A DNA stretch of 64,000 bases from Pseudomonas sp. R5(2019) (GCF_009905435.1 NZ_JAAAMT010000010.1:62001-126000), one strand, 5' to 3'; numbered from the stretch's first letter, positions 1 to 8,966 are shown. Notes: generated from the sequence alone by a model not told the origin. Made by a program: numbers and translations.

Positions 1-492
1 TTCGAAAATTCGCTGCGCCTCGCTGTTGCTCCCCAACACTTCAAATGCCCGGCTGGCCACTTGTGAATAGGCCGGGCCTGCCCCCTTGTCGATCAGTTCG
101 ATGGCATCGCGGGCGGCGACACCGCTGCCCCCTGCAAGGTCGATCTTTTCCGGAGCCGGGGTGGCGTTCCAGCCGTAGACGGTCAGTTGCTTCTTGTATT
201 CCTGAAACCAGTCTGTCACCAAACCGGTTTCAAAGAGCTCACGTACAGCCAGTTGTACAAACAGATTGCACAGGTAGATATCCTGCCTGTCCTGGGCACT
301 GACACTCGGCGAAAAAGCCACCAGGCTACCACCCGCCACCGCAGCATGAGCGCCGACACCGGCAAGGGGCGCCTCCAGCCGGGTAGCTTGCAGGCCCGCA
401 CTTCGGGCCTTGCGGGCCGCATCTCTGGGGTCAGGCAGCTTGATGGCCTGCACGCACTCCTCACGGTCTTTGAAACCCAGTGGGCCGGTCAT
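1..492 (-). CDS. Hypothetical protein, C-terminus beyond the window
   Basis: The frame is open from an ATG at 492 to the left edge (164 codons), so the C-terminus is missing. The ATG overlaps the TGA of the upstream gene (ATGA), and a GGGAGG-type ribosome site lies about 9 nt upstream, so the start is well supported. I do not recognise the family. Around residues 40-100 it has the pattern S-x-S-x(5)-DI-x(4)-LF-x-QLA ... W-x(3)-Y ... GW, which also occurs in both genes upstream on this strand; I infer that all three are paralogues. No signal peptide or membrane segment is visible, so it is probably cytosolic. No function can be given. Confidence 0.75.
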   Translation of the reverse strand, partial: MTGPLGFKDREECVQAIKLPDPRDAARKARSAGLQATRLEAPLAGVGAHAAVAGGSLVAFSPSVSAQDRQDIYLCNLFVQLAVRELFETGLVTDWFQEYKKQLTVYGWNATPAPEKIDLAGGSGVAARDAIELIDKGAGPAYSQVASRAFEVLGSNSEAQRIFE

Positions 493-1190
493 TGCCCCTG
501 CCCTCCCTTAACCGGTGCCAGGCTCAACGGTACAATCAACTCCTGCGCCCTGCTGCCCAGCCGCGCTTCAATCGCCTCTCGTGCAAAGCCATTTACGGTG
601 TTATTGAGTTCAGCCTTGGCGACCTGAACAGACACGTTGCCAATCACCTGATCTCGAGCGAAGCGCCGACTGAACCAGTCCCCCCCCACCGCCTCGCGGG
701 TCTCCAGGGTCAGGCAGCAAGAACTGAGCAGGTGCCCGGGGCGGGCGATACTGAGCTGAAAGGCCACACCAAAGGGCGGTGTTTTTCTGTTGCCCAGAAC
801 GGTGTTGCGCAACAGCGTTTGCGCCGTCGAGTGGTTCGGCAGCTTGGCCAACTGGGTAATTGTCTGGTCAAGCAAGGCAAACGGCAGCGCCTCGCCCTCA
901 TCGGCCAGGGCAACGTGCAAAAGGTCTCCGATCGATCGCTCGGTTCCGGGCTCAAACGGGACGGTGCTGTAACGAGTATCAATAAAACTCCACCCCGTCG
1001 AACTCAAGGCCGCCCGATACGTGTGCGACCAACTTGAATACTCGGCCACCTTGTTGTTTTTCTTGCTGGCGGCCAACTGAGCAAATAAATTCGAATATAA
1101 AATATCTTTTCGCTCCGAGAGCGAAAGTGTTGTAGACAACAGAAAAAGACTGCCGCCATTTACATAGACCGTGTAGTTATCGCTGTCCAT
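489..1190 (-). CDS. Hypothetical protein, middle member of a three-paralogue array
   Basis: Encodes 233 residues from an ATG at 1190 with AGGGTG upstream. No signal peptide or membrane span is visible. The N-terminal part (about residues 13-70) has SLFLLS, then a DI-x(3)-SNLFAQLA stretch, a W-x(3)-Y and a GW. These line up with the downstream partial gene and with the gene ending at 1260. The C-terminal 30 residues include A-I-EARLGSRAQELI, matched by AILQKLGDRARSLI in the upstream neighbour, so homology to that gene seems to run full length. The stop overlaps the next start, indicating translational coupling. Function is unknown; co-transcribed diverged paralogues could form a hetero-oligomer, which is only inference. 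Confidence 0.8.
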   Translation of the reverse strand: MDSDNYTVYVNGGSLFLLSTTLSLSERKDILYSNLFAQLAASKKNNKVAEYSSWSHTYRAALSSTGWSFIDTRYSTVPFEPGTERSIGDLLHVALADEGEALPFALLDQTITQLAKLPNHSTAQTLLRNTVLGNRKTPPFGVAFQLSIARPGHLLSSCCLTLETREAVGGDWFSRRFARDQVIGNVSVQVAKAELNNTVNGFAREAIEARLGSRAQELIVPLSLAPVKGGQGQ

Positions 1191-1218
1191 AGCGCACCCT
1201 GCATGATAACGAAGTTAA

Positions 1219-1247
1219 TTGAGCACAGCCGCCGCGGCTGCGCTCAA
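1219..1247 (-). terminator. Hairpin between two paralogous genes
   Basis: An inverted repeat (TTGAGC-x-CAGCC on one side, GGCTG-x-GCTCAA on the other) lies in the 69-nt gap between the genes at 1260-2027 and 489-1190. There is only a short T-poor tail (TTAACTT) on the minus strand, so it may attenuate transcription or stabilise mRNA ends rather than terminate fully. Confidence 0.4.
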
Positions 1248-1259
1248 TCTACGCTTATA

Positions 1260-2027
1260 TCAGATGTCGTAATCGGCAATCAGCGACCTGGCCCGATCAC
1301 CCAACTTCTGAAGAATCGCCTGACGGCTGAAGTCGGCATAATACTTCTGATTGAACACCAGGAATGCCTGACCGCTGTACAGCTCTACGCTGGAACTGTC
1401 ATATTCCCAGAACAGCACCTTGGTATTTTTGTGCGGCGTGGTGTAGTTGATCGTTCCCAGGGCCATGACCACTTCCTGGTCGCTGGACTCGGTGCAGGCC
1501 CCCACCGAAAATGTCCCGCCCTTGAGCCCCCGCGACTTGCTCTCGAACAGGCTGACCGGGCCGGGATTACGGGCCAGGGCCGACAGGCCGTCCTGTGCCA
1601 GCTTCGGCAGAACAACCGCCGCGGGCACTGCACCAGCCGCCGAACCGACCACCGTGGCCAGCGCATCGATGATGACGTTGTCCATCTTGAAAGAGCGCTG
1701 TTGAATGCTCAGCTTTTCATAGGAGCGTTTGGCAATCAGCCAGCCGCAGTTCTGCATCACCGCCATGAACTGCGCGTACCACTTTTCACCGTCGGCTTCA
1801 GAATGAAACTGTTTGTCGGCGACCAGGCTGGCAAACAGAAAACTGTTTTTGATATCTTCTTTATTTTGTTCGGACATGCCCGCAACAAAAGAGATAACGC
1901 CTTTACCGGCCACACTGCCTTGCGCTTGCGACGACGTCGGCGCATCATCCAGAACATAAGTATTGATATCATTCATCACGGCCGGAGCGGCCATGCGTGG
2001 CGCACGCCAGTTCAACGTATCGTCCAT
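1260..2027 (-). CDS. Hypothetical protein, first member of a three-paralogue array
   Basis: Encodes 255 residues. I chose the ATG at 2027 because AAGGAAG stands 7 nt upstream; an in-frame ATG at 2063 and a TTG at 2078 lie further upstream with poorer sites. Residues about 38-95 carry the motif shared with the two downstream genes (ED-I-K-x(4)-LFASL ... W-x-AQF ... CGW). A Gly/Ala/Val-rich hydrophobic stretch (about 108-125) could be one helix, but no signal peptide is seen. The C-terminus has F-x-RQAIL-x-KLG-x-RA-x-LI, as in the neighbour. A transposase remnant and a repeat lie just upstream, so this looks like accessory DNA. Function unknown. Confidence 0.8.
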   Translation of the reverse strand: MDDTLNWRAPRMAAPAVMNDINTYVLDDAPTSSQAQGSVAGKGVISFVAGMSEQNKEDIKNSFLFASLVADKQFHSEADGEKWYAQFMAVMQNCGWLIAKRSYEKLSIQQRSFKMDNVIIDALATVVGSAAGAVPAAVVLPKLAQDGLSALARNPGPVSLFESKSRGLKGGTFSVGACTESSDQEVVMALGTINYTTPHKNTKVLFWEYDSSSVELYSGQAFLVFNQKYYADFSRQAILQKLGDRARSLIADYDI

Positions 2028-2223
2028 CGTCAACTTCCTTGGTTGGTTATCGCGGCCCGTCATGAGCCCGCCTGACAAACGTTAATTAATCCACCGAAAA
2101 CTGTCCACCACAAAGTCCGCGGGGAGTTTATTCCCCACGGAACACTAATGTGCTGTTTTCGAAATAATCTTTCTGCGGTCTTGACTACACTCTCCCTATC
2201 ATCCAGCGCTCGGGGGAACGCAA

Positions 2224-2450
2224 GTGAACGCCCAAGAGATTGTCCTCAGCCCAGAAGAGAAGACCGACCTGAACCGCCGTGTACGCTCAGCCACCATCAG
2301 TCAGCGCGACGGCCGTCGCGCCCGAGTGATCCTGCTGGCAGCCCAAGGTTGAGCCCAAGCTCACGAAATAGCCAAAGAAGAAGACCGGGAAACCCACCGC
2401 CTGCAACAGCTTGGCATGCGGGTCGCCCGGCTTATTTCACCGATCCTGTG
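2224..2450 (+). pseudogene. IS630-family transposase N-terminal remnant
   Basis: Starting at a GTG at 2224, the translation gives LSPEEKTDLNRRVRSATISQ, then RARVILLAAQG before an in-frame stop at about 2350. After the stop the same frame continues with AQAHEIAKEE. This order (LT-x-EE-x-x-L ... R-x-R-x-ILLAA-x-G ... EIA) is typical of the N-terminal helix-turn-helix of IS630-family transposases. The DDE catalytic part is absent and no terminal inverted repeats were recognised, so this is a dead fragment. It marks past transposition beside the unknown three-gene array. Confidence 0.6.
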
Positions 2451-2466
2451 ACTGCGGGCAAGCCCC

Positions 2467-2695
2467 AATGCCAGTCAGTTAAGGACCGGAGCACAGACGT
2501 CCATGTAGGAGCGGCGGTCCGGCGTCCCGGCCCGGCCGCGATGGGCTGCGAAGCGGCCCCGCGATTCTGAAACCGCCGGCACTCGCAAGCTGATTCGCAG
2601 ATGTCATAGGCCCAAGGGGCCGCTGCGCGGCCCATCGCGGCCAGGTCCGCTCCTACAGGTGTTGCAGCGTTCAATTCCTTAACTGACCGGCATTA
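2467..2695. repeat. Composite nested palindrome (outer arms plus REPIN type 1)
   Basis: Outer arms AATGCCAGTCAGTTAAGGA (2467-2485) and its near-perfect inverse at 2677-2695 enclose an inner REPIN-like pair. The inner pair begins GTAGGAGCGG at 2505 and ends CCGCTCCTAC at 2656, with GGCCGCGATGGGC-type arms. The same outer arms recur at 27853-28076 and 58149-58310. The right arm provides the last codons and the stop of the adjacent DUF1850 gene. Confidence 0.8.
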
Positions 2696-3072
2696 GGGCA
2701 AGCCCAGAGTTCCACTGCGGGCTGATCCGCATCAGGTGGACCCAGCCAGTCACTCAAGGGTTGGCATCCGTCTCCCTGGCATATCTGGTAATCACCTGCC
2801 TGGGGCGTTCGAGCCAAGCGCAAAGGCTGCAAAGGCTGCATAACGGGCTGATAGTGCCAGCTGCCGTCCCCGAACCGGGCACTGGGTGGTATCTCCATTC
2901 CCGCACCGGAACCCTTGACCCTGGCGCTGAGCAGTTGAATGCCCTGAGCAGCGACATGGTAATCTTCCTCCCAGCGCACTTTTTCAACCGTGTGCTGCCA
3001 GGCCAGGGTGAAATCCGTGACCGCCAGTTGCGCCCAAATCACCCCGGCCCAACCCATGCACAATCCCGTCAC
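2671..3072 (-). CDS. DUF1850 domain protein of a TRAP-TAXI locus
   Basis: About 133 residues. The GTG at 3072 overlaps the TGA of the fused TRAP permease gene (GTGA); a TTG at 3078 is an alternative start closer to AGGGAG. DUF1850 proteins are small proteins encoded next to TAXI-type TRAP transporters; their role is not established. The N-terminus has a short hydrophobic segment (LCMGWAGVIWAQLAV) that may be a degenerate signal or anchor. The last roughly nine residues (NAGQLRN region) and the stop are encoded by the arm of a dispersed repeat, so the native C-terminus has probably been replaced. Whether it still functions is uncertain. Confidence 0.75.
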   Translation of the reverse strand: MTGLCMGWAGVIWAQLAVTDFTLAWQHTVEKVRWEEDYHVAAQGIQLLSARVKGSGAGMEIPPSARFGDGSWHYQPVMQPLQPLRLARTPQAGDYQICQGDGCQPLSDWLGPPDADQPAVELWACPNAGQLRN

Positions 3073-5096
3073 GGGCAAACCAGCTCCCTGCGTTGCGCGC
3101 GCCAGAAGTGCTGAGCCAGCAGCAGCGCCGCACAGATAAAGCCCAGTTCATCGCTCCATGGCACTACCAGCACCAGGCTGATACCGATCAATAGCCCCGC
3201 CAGCCGCTCCCACCACAACATCCTTTGCGTCAGGAACCCGGTAAACACCGCACCCCACAGACCGATCGCCACGACCGCCTTGAACAGTACATACAACGTG
3301 GCCGACACACTGTCGCCCTGCAACATCAGCGCCGGGTCGTAGACGGCCATGAACGGCACCACAAAACCGGCAATGGCGATACGTACGGCCCACAAGCTGA
3401 TCTTCAGCCCCTTCTCCCGGGCAATCGGTGCGGCGGCAAAACACGCCAGGGCTACCGGTGGGGTAAGGTCCGCGAGAATGCCGAAATAAAACACGAACAT
3501 GTGCGACACAATCAGTGGCACGCCCAGTTCCAGCAGTGCCGGCGCGGCAATCGAGCTGGTAATGATGTAATTGGGAATGGTCGGAATACCCATGCCCAGC
3601 ACCAGGCAGGTGAGCATGGTCAATAACAGCGACAGAAACAGGTTGTCCTGCCCCACCGCCAGAATGTAGCCGGCAAATGCCGAAGCCACCCCGGTCAGCG
3701 AAACCACGCCGATAATCACCCCCACCAGCGTGCACGCAATACCCACGGGCACCGCATGCCTGGCACCTTCGACCAAGGCATTCAGACACAGGGTCAGCGT
3801 CGGCCTCGCGCCCTTGATCAGCATGCAGACGACGACCAGCAAGCTGATCACCGCGAACACCACGCCGATCCCCAACTGGAAAAAGCCGGCGCACAACAAG
3901 CCCAGGGACACCCAGAACGCGCAGCGTAAACCGAGGGACGGGACACGCAGAATAATTGCCGAACCCAGAATGACAATCGCCGTCAGCGCCAACCCCACGG
4001 TGCCGGAAAACAAGGGTGTACGCCCGGAAAACAGCAGATAGATCAATACAGACAGCGGCACCAGCAGGTACCAGCGCTGCTTGACGGCCTGCCAGGGATC
4101 CGGGCACTGGTCTTTGGGCAACCCCTTGAGATTGGCGCGCCGCGCTTCCAGATGGACCATCCAGAACACCGATCCGAAGTACAGCAAGGCTGGCAGCAAG
4201 GCGGCCTTGGCCACCTCATGGAACGGCACGTTGATGGTCTCGGCCATGATGAAGGCCACAGCGCCCATGACCGGCGGCATGATCTGGCTGCCCATGCTCG
4301 ACGTAGACTCGACGCCCCCGGCAAATGCGGGTTGATAACCGAAACGTTTCATCAAAGGGATCGTGAACTGGCCGGTGGTGACCACGTTCGCCACGCCGGA
4401 GCCCGTGATCGTGCCCATCAGTGCCGAAGACACTACCGAAACCTTGGCCGGCCCGCCGATCTTATGCCCGAACATCCCCATGGCAAAATCGGTGAACAGC
4501 TTGATCATGCCCGCCTGTTCAAGAAAAGCACCGAACAGAATGAACAGGAAAATATAGGTCGCCGATACATAGGTCGGTGTACCGTAAAGCCCTTCGGTAC
4601 CGAACGCTAACTGGTTGATGACCTGACTCAGCTCATAGCCTCGATGCGCCAGGTCACCCGGCAAATACTCACCCAGCAGGGCATAGAGCAGAAACATGGC
4701 ACAGATGGCAGGCAGGGCAACGCCCATGACCCGCCTTGCCGCCTCGAACACCAATGTCACAAGCATCAGACCGATGAGCAGATCCGCTGTCGTCAACTCA
4801 CCAGAGCGCTGGATCAGATCGGCTTCGAACACCCACTGATAGGCGGCGGTCACCAGACCACACACCCCCAGCACCCAGGCCAGCGGTTGCCACGGGCGGC
4901 GTTGCCCCATTGCCGGATAGCAGAGGTACACCAGCAACAACAGGAAGCCGACGTGAACCGCCCGCAGCACTTGGCTGGACACCGGATGAAACGCCGCAGT
5001 GATGATCTGGAAAATGGAAAACAATAATGCAACGTAGAACAACGTCTTCGGCCAACTGCTCGGGCTTGCCGACAAACCCTGGTGGTGCTCACTCAT
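3069..5096 (-). CDS. TRAP transporter fused permease subunit (TAXI type, DctQM-like)
   Basis: Encodes 675 residues from an ATG at 5096. The protein is almost entirely hydrophobic. It starts with a short four-helix region resembling the small (DctQ-like) subunit, followed by the large DctM-like domain with Gly-rich loops such as GSGVANVVTTG and STSSMGSQIMPPVMGA, and a later FYFGILADLTPPVALA segment. These are typical of 4TM/12TM fused TRAP permeases that pair with TAXI receptors. It sits in the inner membrane and should import an organic anion using an ion gradient. The receptor gene is 64 nt upstream and the DUF1850 gene overlaps its end, suggesting one operon. The substrate cannot be told from sequence. 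Confidence 0.93.
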   Translation of the reverse strand: MSEHHQGLSASPSSWPKTLFYVALLFSIFQIITAAFHPVSSQVLRAVHVGFLLLLVYLCYPAMGQRRPWQPLAWVLGVCGLVTAAYQWVFEADLIQRSGELTTADLLIGLMLVTLVFEAARRVMGVALPAICAMFLLYALLGEYLPGDLAHRGYELSQVINQLAFGTEGLYGTPTYVSATYIFLFILFGAFLEQAGMIKLFTDFAMGMFGHKIGGPAKVSVVSSALMGTITGSGVANVVTTGQFTIPLMKRFGYQPAFAGGVESTSSMGSQIMPPVMGAVAFIMAETINVPFHEVAKAALLPALLYFGSVFWMVHLEARRANLKGLPKDQCPDPWQAVKQRWYLLVPLSVLIYLLFSGRTPLFSGTVGLALTAIVILGSAIILRVPSLGLRCAFWVSLGLLCAGFFQLGIGVVFAVISLLVVVCMLIKGARPTLTLCLNALVEGARHAVPVGIACTLVGVIIGVVSLTGVASAFAGYILAVGQDNLFLSLLLTMLTCLVLGMGIPTIPNYIITSSIAAPALLELGVPLIVSHMFVFYFGILADLTPPVALACFAAAPIAREKGLKISLWAVRIAIAGFVVPFMAVYDPALMLQGDSVSATLYVLFKAVVAIGLWGAVFTGFLTQRMLWWERLAGLLIGISLVLVVPWSDELGFICAALLLAQHFWRAQRRELVCP

Positions 5097-5160
5097 AAAA
5101 AATCCATCAATCTGAAAAATTCACGGAAACATGCAGTACGGGCCAGGCAGCAGCGGCGGA

Positions 5161-6114
5161 TCAAAGAGCACCGGCTTCTCGGTAAAAGCGCTCGGCGCCC
5201 GGATGCAGGGGGATGGGCAGGCCCTGACTGGCAGTCTTCAAGGTGATGTCATTGGCGGCAGAGTGAGCCGTACCCAGGCGTGCGAGGTTATCGAACATCA
5301 GCTTGGTCATTTGATACGCCAACTCGTCCGACACTGCGCTATGACTGAGCAGGATGTTGTTGATCGCCACCGTCGGAACATCGCGGTCCTGGCCGTCATA
5401 GGTGCCCGCAGGAATCACCGCTGGCTGGTAAGCCGCATTGCCTATCGCGACGGTGACGTCTTCAGGGATGGCGACAAAGCGGATTTTCACCGTCGCGGCC
5501 AGATCACGAATGGCGGCCATACCCAAACCGGAAGATTGCAGGGTGGCGTCCAGCTGACGGTTTTTGATCAGTTCCACCGATTCGGCATAGGGCAGAAACT
5601 GCACTTGTGCCATGTCTGCGTAGCTCAGCCCTGCAGCCTTGAAAATGGCGCGGGCATTCAGTTCAGTGCCCGACTTCGGGGCTCCTACCGAAATGCGCTT
5701 ACCCTTCAAGTCGGCCAATTCGACGATGCCGGAAGCCTCACTGGCAACAATCTGGATGTAATTGGGGTAGGTGTTGGCAATCGCTCGCAGCTGGGTCAAA
5801 GGAGCCTTGAAACCCGCTTCGGCATTGCCCTGCCAGGCGTCCGCCACCGAATCCCCCAGCGCCAGGGCCAATTCGCCGCGACCGGCCTGCAGCAGGTTGA
5901 GATTCTCCACCGAAGCCTTGGTCGCCTGCACCGACACCTTGACCCCGGAAATACCATTACCGTATAGCTGCGACAAACCCACGCCAATGGGGTAATACAC
6001 GCCGCTGGTGCCGCCGGTAAGAATATTGATAAAGGTGGGGGCGGCAAATGCCGTTGTACTGGCGGTAAACGCCAGAGCAGCCGCTAAGAGGCTGAAACTC
6101 CTGATCCTGGGCAT
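5161..6114 (-). CDS. TAXI family TRAP transporter solute-binding protein
   Basis: Encodes 317 residues from an ATG at 6114 with GGAG 8 nt upstream. Residues 1-24 form a signal peptide ending TTAFA, so the mature protein is periplasmic. The mature N-terminus (INILTGGTSGVYYPIGVGLS) is the hallmark of TAXI receptors, followed by KRISVGAPKSGTELNARAI, the second conserved block. It binds the substrate and delivers it to the fused permease encoded downstream. In characterised TAXI systems ligands include dicarboxylates and glutamate, but ligand residues cannot be assigned here. First gene of the operon. Confidence 0.93.
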   Translation of the reverse strand: MPRIRSFSLLAAALAFTASTTAFAAPTFINILTGGTSGVYYPIGVGLSQLYGNGISGVKVSVQATKASVENLNLLQAGRGELALALGDSVADAWQGNAEAGFKAPLTQLRAIANTYPNYIQIVASEASGIVELADLKGKRISVGAPKSGTELNARAIFKAAGLSYADMAQVQFLPYAESVELIKNRQLDATLQSSGLGMAAIRDLAATVKIRFVAIPEDVTVAIGNAAYQPAVIPAGTYDGQDRDVPTVAINNILLSHSAVSDELAYQMTKLMFDNLARLGTAHSAANDITLKTASQGLPIPLHPGAERFYREAGAL

Positions 6115-6494
6115 AGGTCATTCTCCGTTTTCGGGGCATTTTTATTGGCCGCCAAAACAGAGCCCCTGCATGGCGGAGAAGGCGTTGTACCAGAAGGGAA
6201 GAAATGAGTTAAGCGCAGAAACAATAGGAATCATGTAGGCATTTGCCGCTATTTGTAGGAAAAATCCTATAACTTCAGCCTTTTGAAAAACCACCAAAAT
6301 ACTGAAAGTAATCAGCAGATACGCGAGCTAGAGAGGTATTAAAACGCTTCCCGGCTCGTGCCGCCCTCGCTCACTCCAACGCTTGGAGCGAACAAAAGCC
6401 TAAGCCTGAGAAATGCGATGACACAGTTTCACCGCCCTCAACACTAGAATCAGAACACCTTGGCACCAACTTCCACTACAGCAGCTGATTGCCG
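6115..6494. other. Intergenic region, no gene seen
   Basis: This stretch between the TAXI receptor start and the end of the cob cluster is somewhat richer in A and T than its flanks. It should hold the TRAP operon promoter on the minus strand. I see no convincing ORF, RNA gene, repeat of the REPIN type or riboswitch in it. Confidence 0.5.
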
Positions 6495-6515
6495 GCGGCC
6501 TTATTGCAAGGCCGC
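6495..6515 (-). terminator. Hairpin downstream of cobJ
   Basis: An 8-bp perfect stem (GCGGCCTT / AAGGCCGC) with a 5-nt loop lies 17 nt beyond the cobJ stop. It lacks a long T tract, so it is a candidate transcript end for the cobG-H-I-J operon rather than a certain terminator. Confidence 0.5.
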
Positions 6516-6531
6516 GATATTCCCCAAATGA

Positions 6532-8232
6532 TTACGGCCGCTCGCCATACCAACGCGGCGTGTACACCCACTCACCACCGCCCGGTTTTGCAAACACGCA
6601 GGTCAAGGAAGAGCCGATCAAAACCATCGTACGCATATCGACTTGCTCGGGCGTCAACTCACCCAAGGTCGTCACCCGCAGGCTCTGCCCCGGGCGGGCA
6701 ATGTCGCGCCCCAGCACCACGGGCGTTTCAGGCGCGCGGTGGCGAGCGACGATTTCCAGCGCCCGCCCCAGTTGCCAGGGCCGCGAACGCGAGATCGGGT
6801 TGTAGAACGCCATGGCCAGGTCAGCCTGAGCGGCGAGGTCCAGGCGCTTCTCGATGATCTCCCACGGTTTCAGGTTGTCCGACAGCGACAGCACGCAGAA
6901 ATCATGGCCCAGCGGCGCACCGGCCTGGGCGGCGGTGGCCAGCGATGCCGAAATGCCCGGCAGGATTTGCAGGTCGACCTGATGCCAGGCCGGGTCGCTG
7001 GACTCATGCAGCGCTTCGAGCACCGCAGCCGCCATGGCGAAGACGCCGGGGTCACCGGACGACACCACAATGACCGAACGCCCTTGCGCCGCCAGCTCGA
7101 AGGCATGCCGCGCGCGCTGCATTTCTTCACGGTTGTCCGTGCAATGCTGCACTTGGTCGGCGCGGAACGGGCCGGCCATGCGCACGTAGGTTTCGTAACC
7201 CAGCACATCGGTGCAACGTGCAAGTTCGGCCTTGACCGCAGGCGCCATCAATTCGTCGGAGCCCGGGCCCAGACCAATCACCGCCAGGCGACCACGGGCG
7301 CGGCCAATCTGCTGCGGGTCCAGTGGCTGACGGCAGACGGCGATGGCCAGGTCCGCGCTGACGTCAATCGGCGGCAGTAATTGCGGCACGGCCTGTTCAG
7401 CCATTTGGCTGATGCTGGTGGCGGGCGCCACAAACCGTAGGGCCACCCCCAGCTGGGACGCCGCGTCGTGTAATAGGGGGTTCGCCATATCGGTGTCGGC
7501 GGCCAGCAGGCAGGCCAAAGATGGCAAGGCGATGCGTGCCGCGTGCAAGGCTTCACGCACGGCAGCGGCCACGTCCGGCAACCGAGCGCTCACAGCCACG
7601 GCGACGCAACGCGGGTAGATCAGCAATTGATCGGCAGCAGGCTCGCGCTCAGCGCAACCGACTCGAATGGTCAACGCTGCCTGCGGGTCCTCGGGCAATT
7701 GCGCCTGAGCCAACCAGGGCGCATCGCCCTCGACTCGCACGCTGGCACCGCCAAGCAGGTCCGAGACAAAGCGCTTGCCCAGTTCCAGATCGCCCAAGGC
7801 ATAGCCACTGGGTGGGCTGAGCAGGCAGGTACCGAAACGAAGCTCGCCACTGGTGGTGATGGCCGCCGCCACGCCCAGACCGGCAGCGATCTCTCGCGCC
7901 ATCAGGTTCACACCGCCCAGACCGCCGAGCAATGGCACGACGGCGCTGCCGTCTTCGGCAACGGCCAGTACCGGTGGTTCGGCGCCCTTTTCCAGCAGGA
8001 CGCTGGCGAGGGTGCGAATCACAATACCGGCCGCGCACAGGGCGATGATCGGGGTGTCCTGTTGATAGAGCTGGCGCAGGGTCGTGCCGAACTCGACGTA
8101 GGTGCGATCAGCGCCTTCAACCCGTTCGACCAGCCCATGGATCAGGGCATCGGGATACAGCTGCTGGATCTTGCGCGCCGTGTTGAGGCTGCCTTGGCCG
8201 AGGATGACGATGGCGGGCGTGTGTCGAGTCAT
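6532..8232 (-). CDS. cobJ: CbiG-CobJ fusion: precorrin-3B C17-methyltransferase
   Basis: 566 residues from the ATG at 8232, which shares its A with the cobI stop (TGATG); an in-frame GTG at 8244 is a weaker alternative. Residues 1 to about 310 are CbiG-like (GGLGGVNLMAREIAAGLG near 110). The rest is a tetrapyrrole methyltransferase, starting GLGPGSDELM and containing SSGDPGVFAMAAAVLE, LPGISASLATAAQ and AFYNPISRSR, the usual SAM-binding and substrate blocks. CobJ methylates C17 and drives ring contraction in cobalamin synthesis; CbiG opens the lactone in the anaerobic route. The fused form is the usual architecture in Pseudomonas. Last gene of the four-gene operon. Confidence 0.95.
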   Translation of the reverse strand: MTRHTPAIVILGQGSLNTARKIQQLYPDALIHGLVERVEGADRTYVEFGTTLRQLYQQDTPIIALCAAGIVIRTLASVLLEKGAEPPVLAVAEDGSAVVPLLGGLGGVNLMAREIAAGLGVAAAITTSGELRFGTCLLSPPSGYALGDLELGKRFVSDLLGGASVRVEGDAPWLAQAQLPEDPQAALTIRVGCAEREPAADQLLIYPRCVAVAVSARLPDVAAAVREALHAARIALPSLACLLAADTDMANPLLHDAASQLGVALRFVAPATSISQMAEQAVPQLLPPIDVSADLAIAVCRQPLDPQQIGRARGRLAVIGLGPGSDELMAPAVKAELARCTDVLGYETYVRMAGPFRADQVQHCTDNREEMQRARHAFELAAQGRSVIVVSSGDPGVFAMAAAVLEALHESSDPAWHQVDLQILPGISASLATAAQAGAPLGHDFCVLSLSDNLKPWEIIEKRLDLAAQADLAMAFYNPISRSRPWQLGRALEIVARHRAPETPVVLGRDIARPGQSLRVTTLGELTPEQVDMRTMVLIGSSLTCVFAKPGGGEWVYTPRWYGERP

Positions 8233-8966
8233 CAACCTTGCCACCGTTCGCCGGGCACGATGATCAAAGAGAAGTAAGGCGACGAGGTCGGGTCGACTTC
8301 ATCCAGCGCAACGATCTTCTGGTTGGCCATGGTCGCCCGCTCCACATACAGCGCGCGCTCGGCCAGGCCCAGCTCGCTCAGCACTTCACGGACCTTGGGG
8401 AAATTGCGGCCCAGCTTCATGATCACCGCCGCATCGGCATCGACCAGGCGACGTTTGAGCTCATCATGGGGTAGCACACCCGAGAGCACCGACAGGCTCT
8501 GGTTGCGGTACACCAGCGGCGCACCGAGCACCGAAGCCCCGCCGAGCATCGAGCAGACACCCGGAATCACCTCGGCGTCATAGCGCTCGGCCAGACGGTC
8601 ATGCAGGTACATGTAGGAGCCGTAGAAGAACGGATCGCCTTCACAGATCACCGCCACATCGCGACCGGCGTCCAGGTGCGCCGCCACCTCGAGGCTGGCG
8701 GTATCGTAGAAATCGCTGATGACCTGTTCATAGGACAGCGGCGCCGGCAGCACTTCGGTGGTCACCGGATACACCAGCGGGAGCAATTGCTGCTCGGCCT
8801 GCAGGTGCGCTTCGATGATGCCGAAAGCGTTGCCTTTCTTGCCCTTGGCGACGAAGTACGCCACCACCGGCGATTCACGCAGCAGGCGCAGCGCCTTGAC
8901 GGTGATCAGTTCCGGATCACCGGGGCCCACGCCCAGGCCGAATAAACGTCCACGCGCCTGCATCAT
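8232..8966 (-). CDS. cobI: Precorrin-2 C20-methyltransferase
   Basis: 244 residues. Two consecutive ATGs (8966, 8963) overlap the cobH stop. The N-terminus has [18 protein letters not shown], the first SAM-binding motif of tetrapyrrole methylases, followed by [17 protein letters not shown] and [19 protein letters not shown]. It transfers a methyl group from SAM to C20 of precorrin-2, giving precorrin-3A, the first committed step of corrin formation. The protein is cytosolic. Overlaps with cobH and cobJ indicate tight translational coupling. Confidence 0.95.
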   Translation of the reverse strand: MMQARGRLFGLGVGPGDPELITVKALRLLRESPVVAYFVAKGKKGNAFGIIEAHLQAEQQLLPLVYPVTTEVLPAPLSYEQVISDFYDTASLEVAAHLDAGRDVAVICEGDPFFYGSYMYLHDRLAERYDAEVIPGVCSMLGGASVLGAPLVYRNQSLSVLSGVLPHDELKRRLVDADAAVIMKLGRNFPKVREVLSELGLAERALYVERATMANQKIVALDEVDPTSSPYFSLIIVPGERWQG

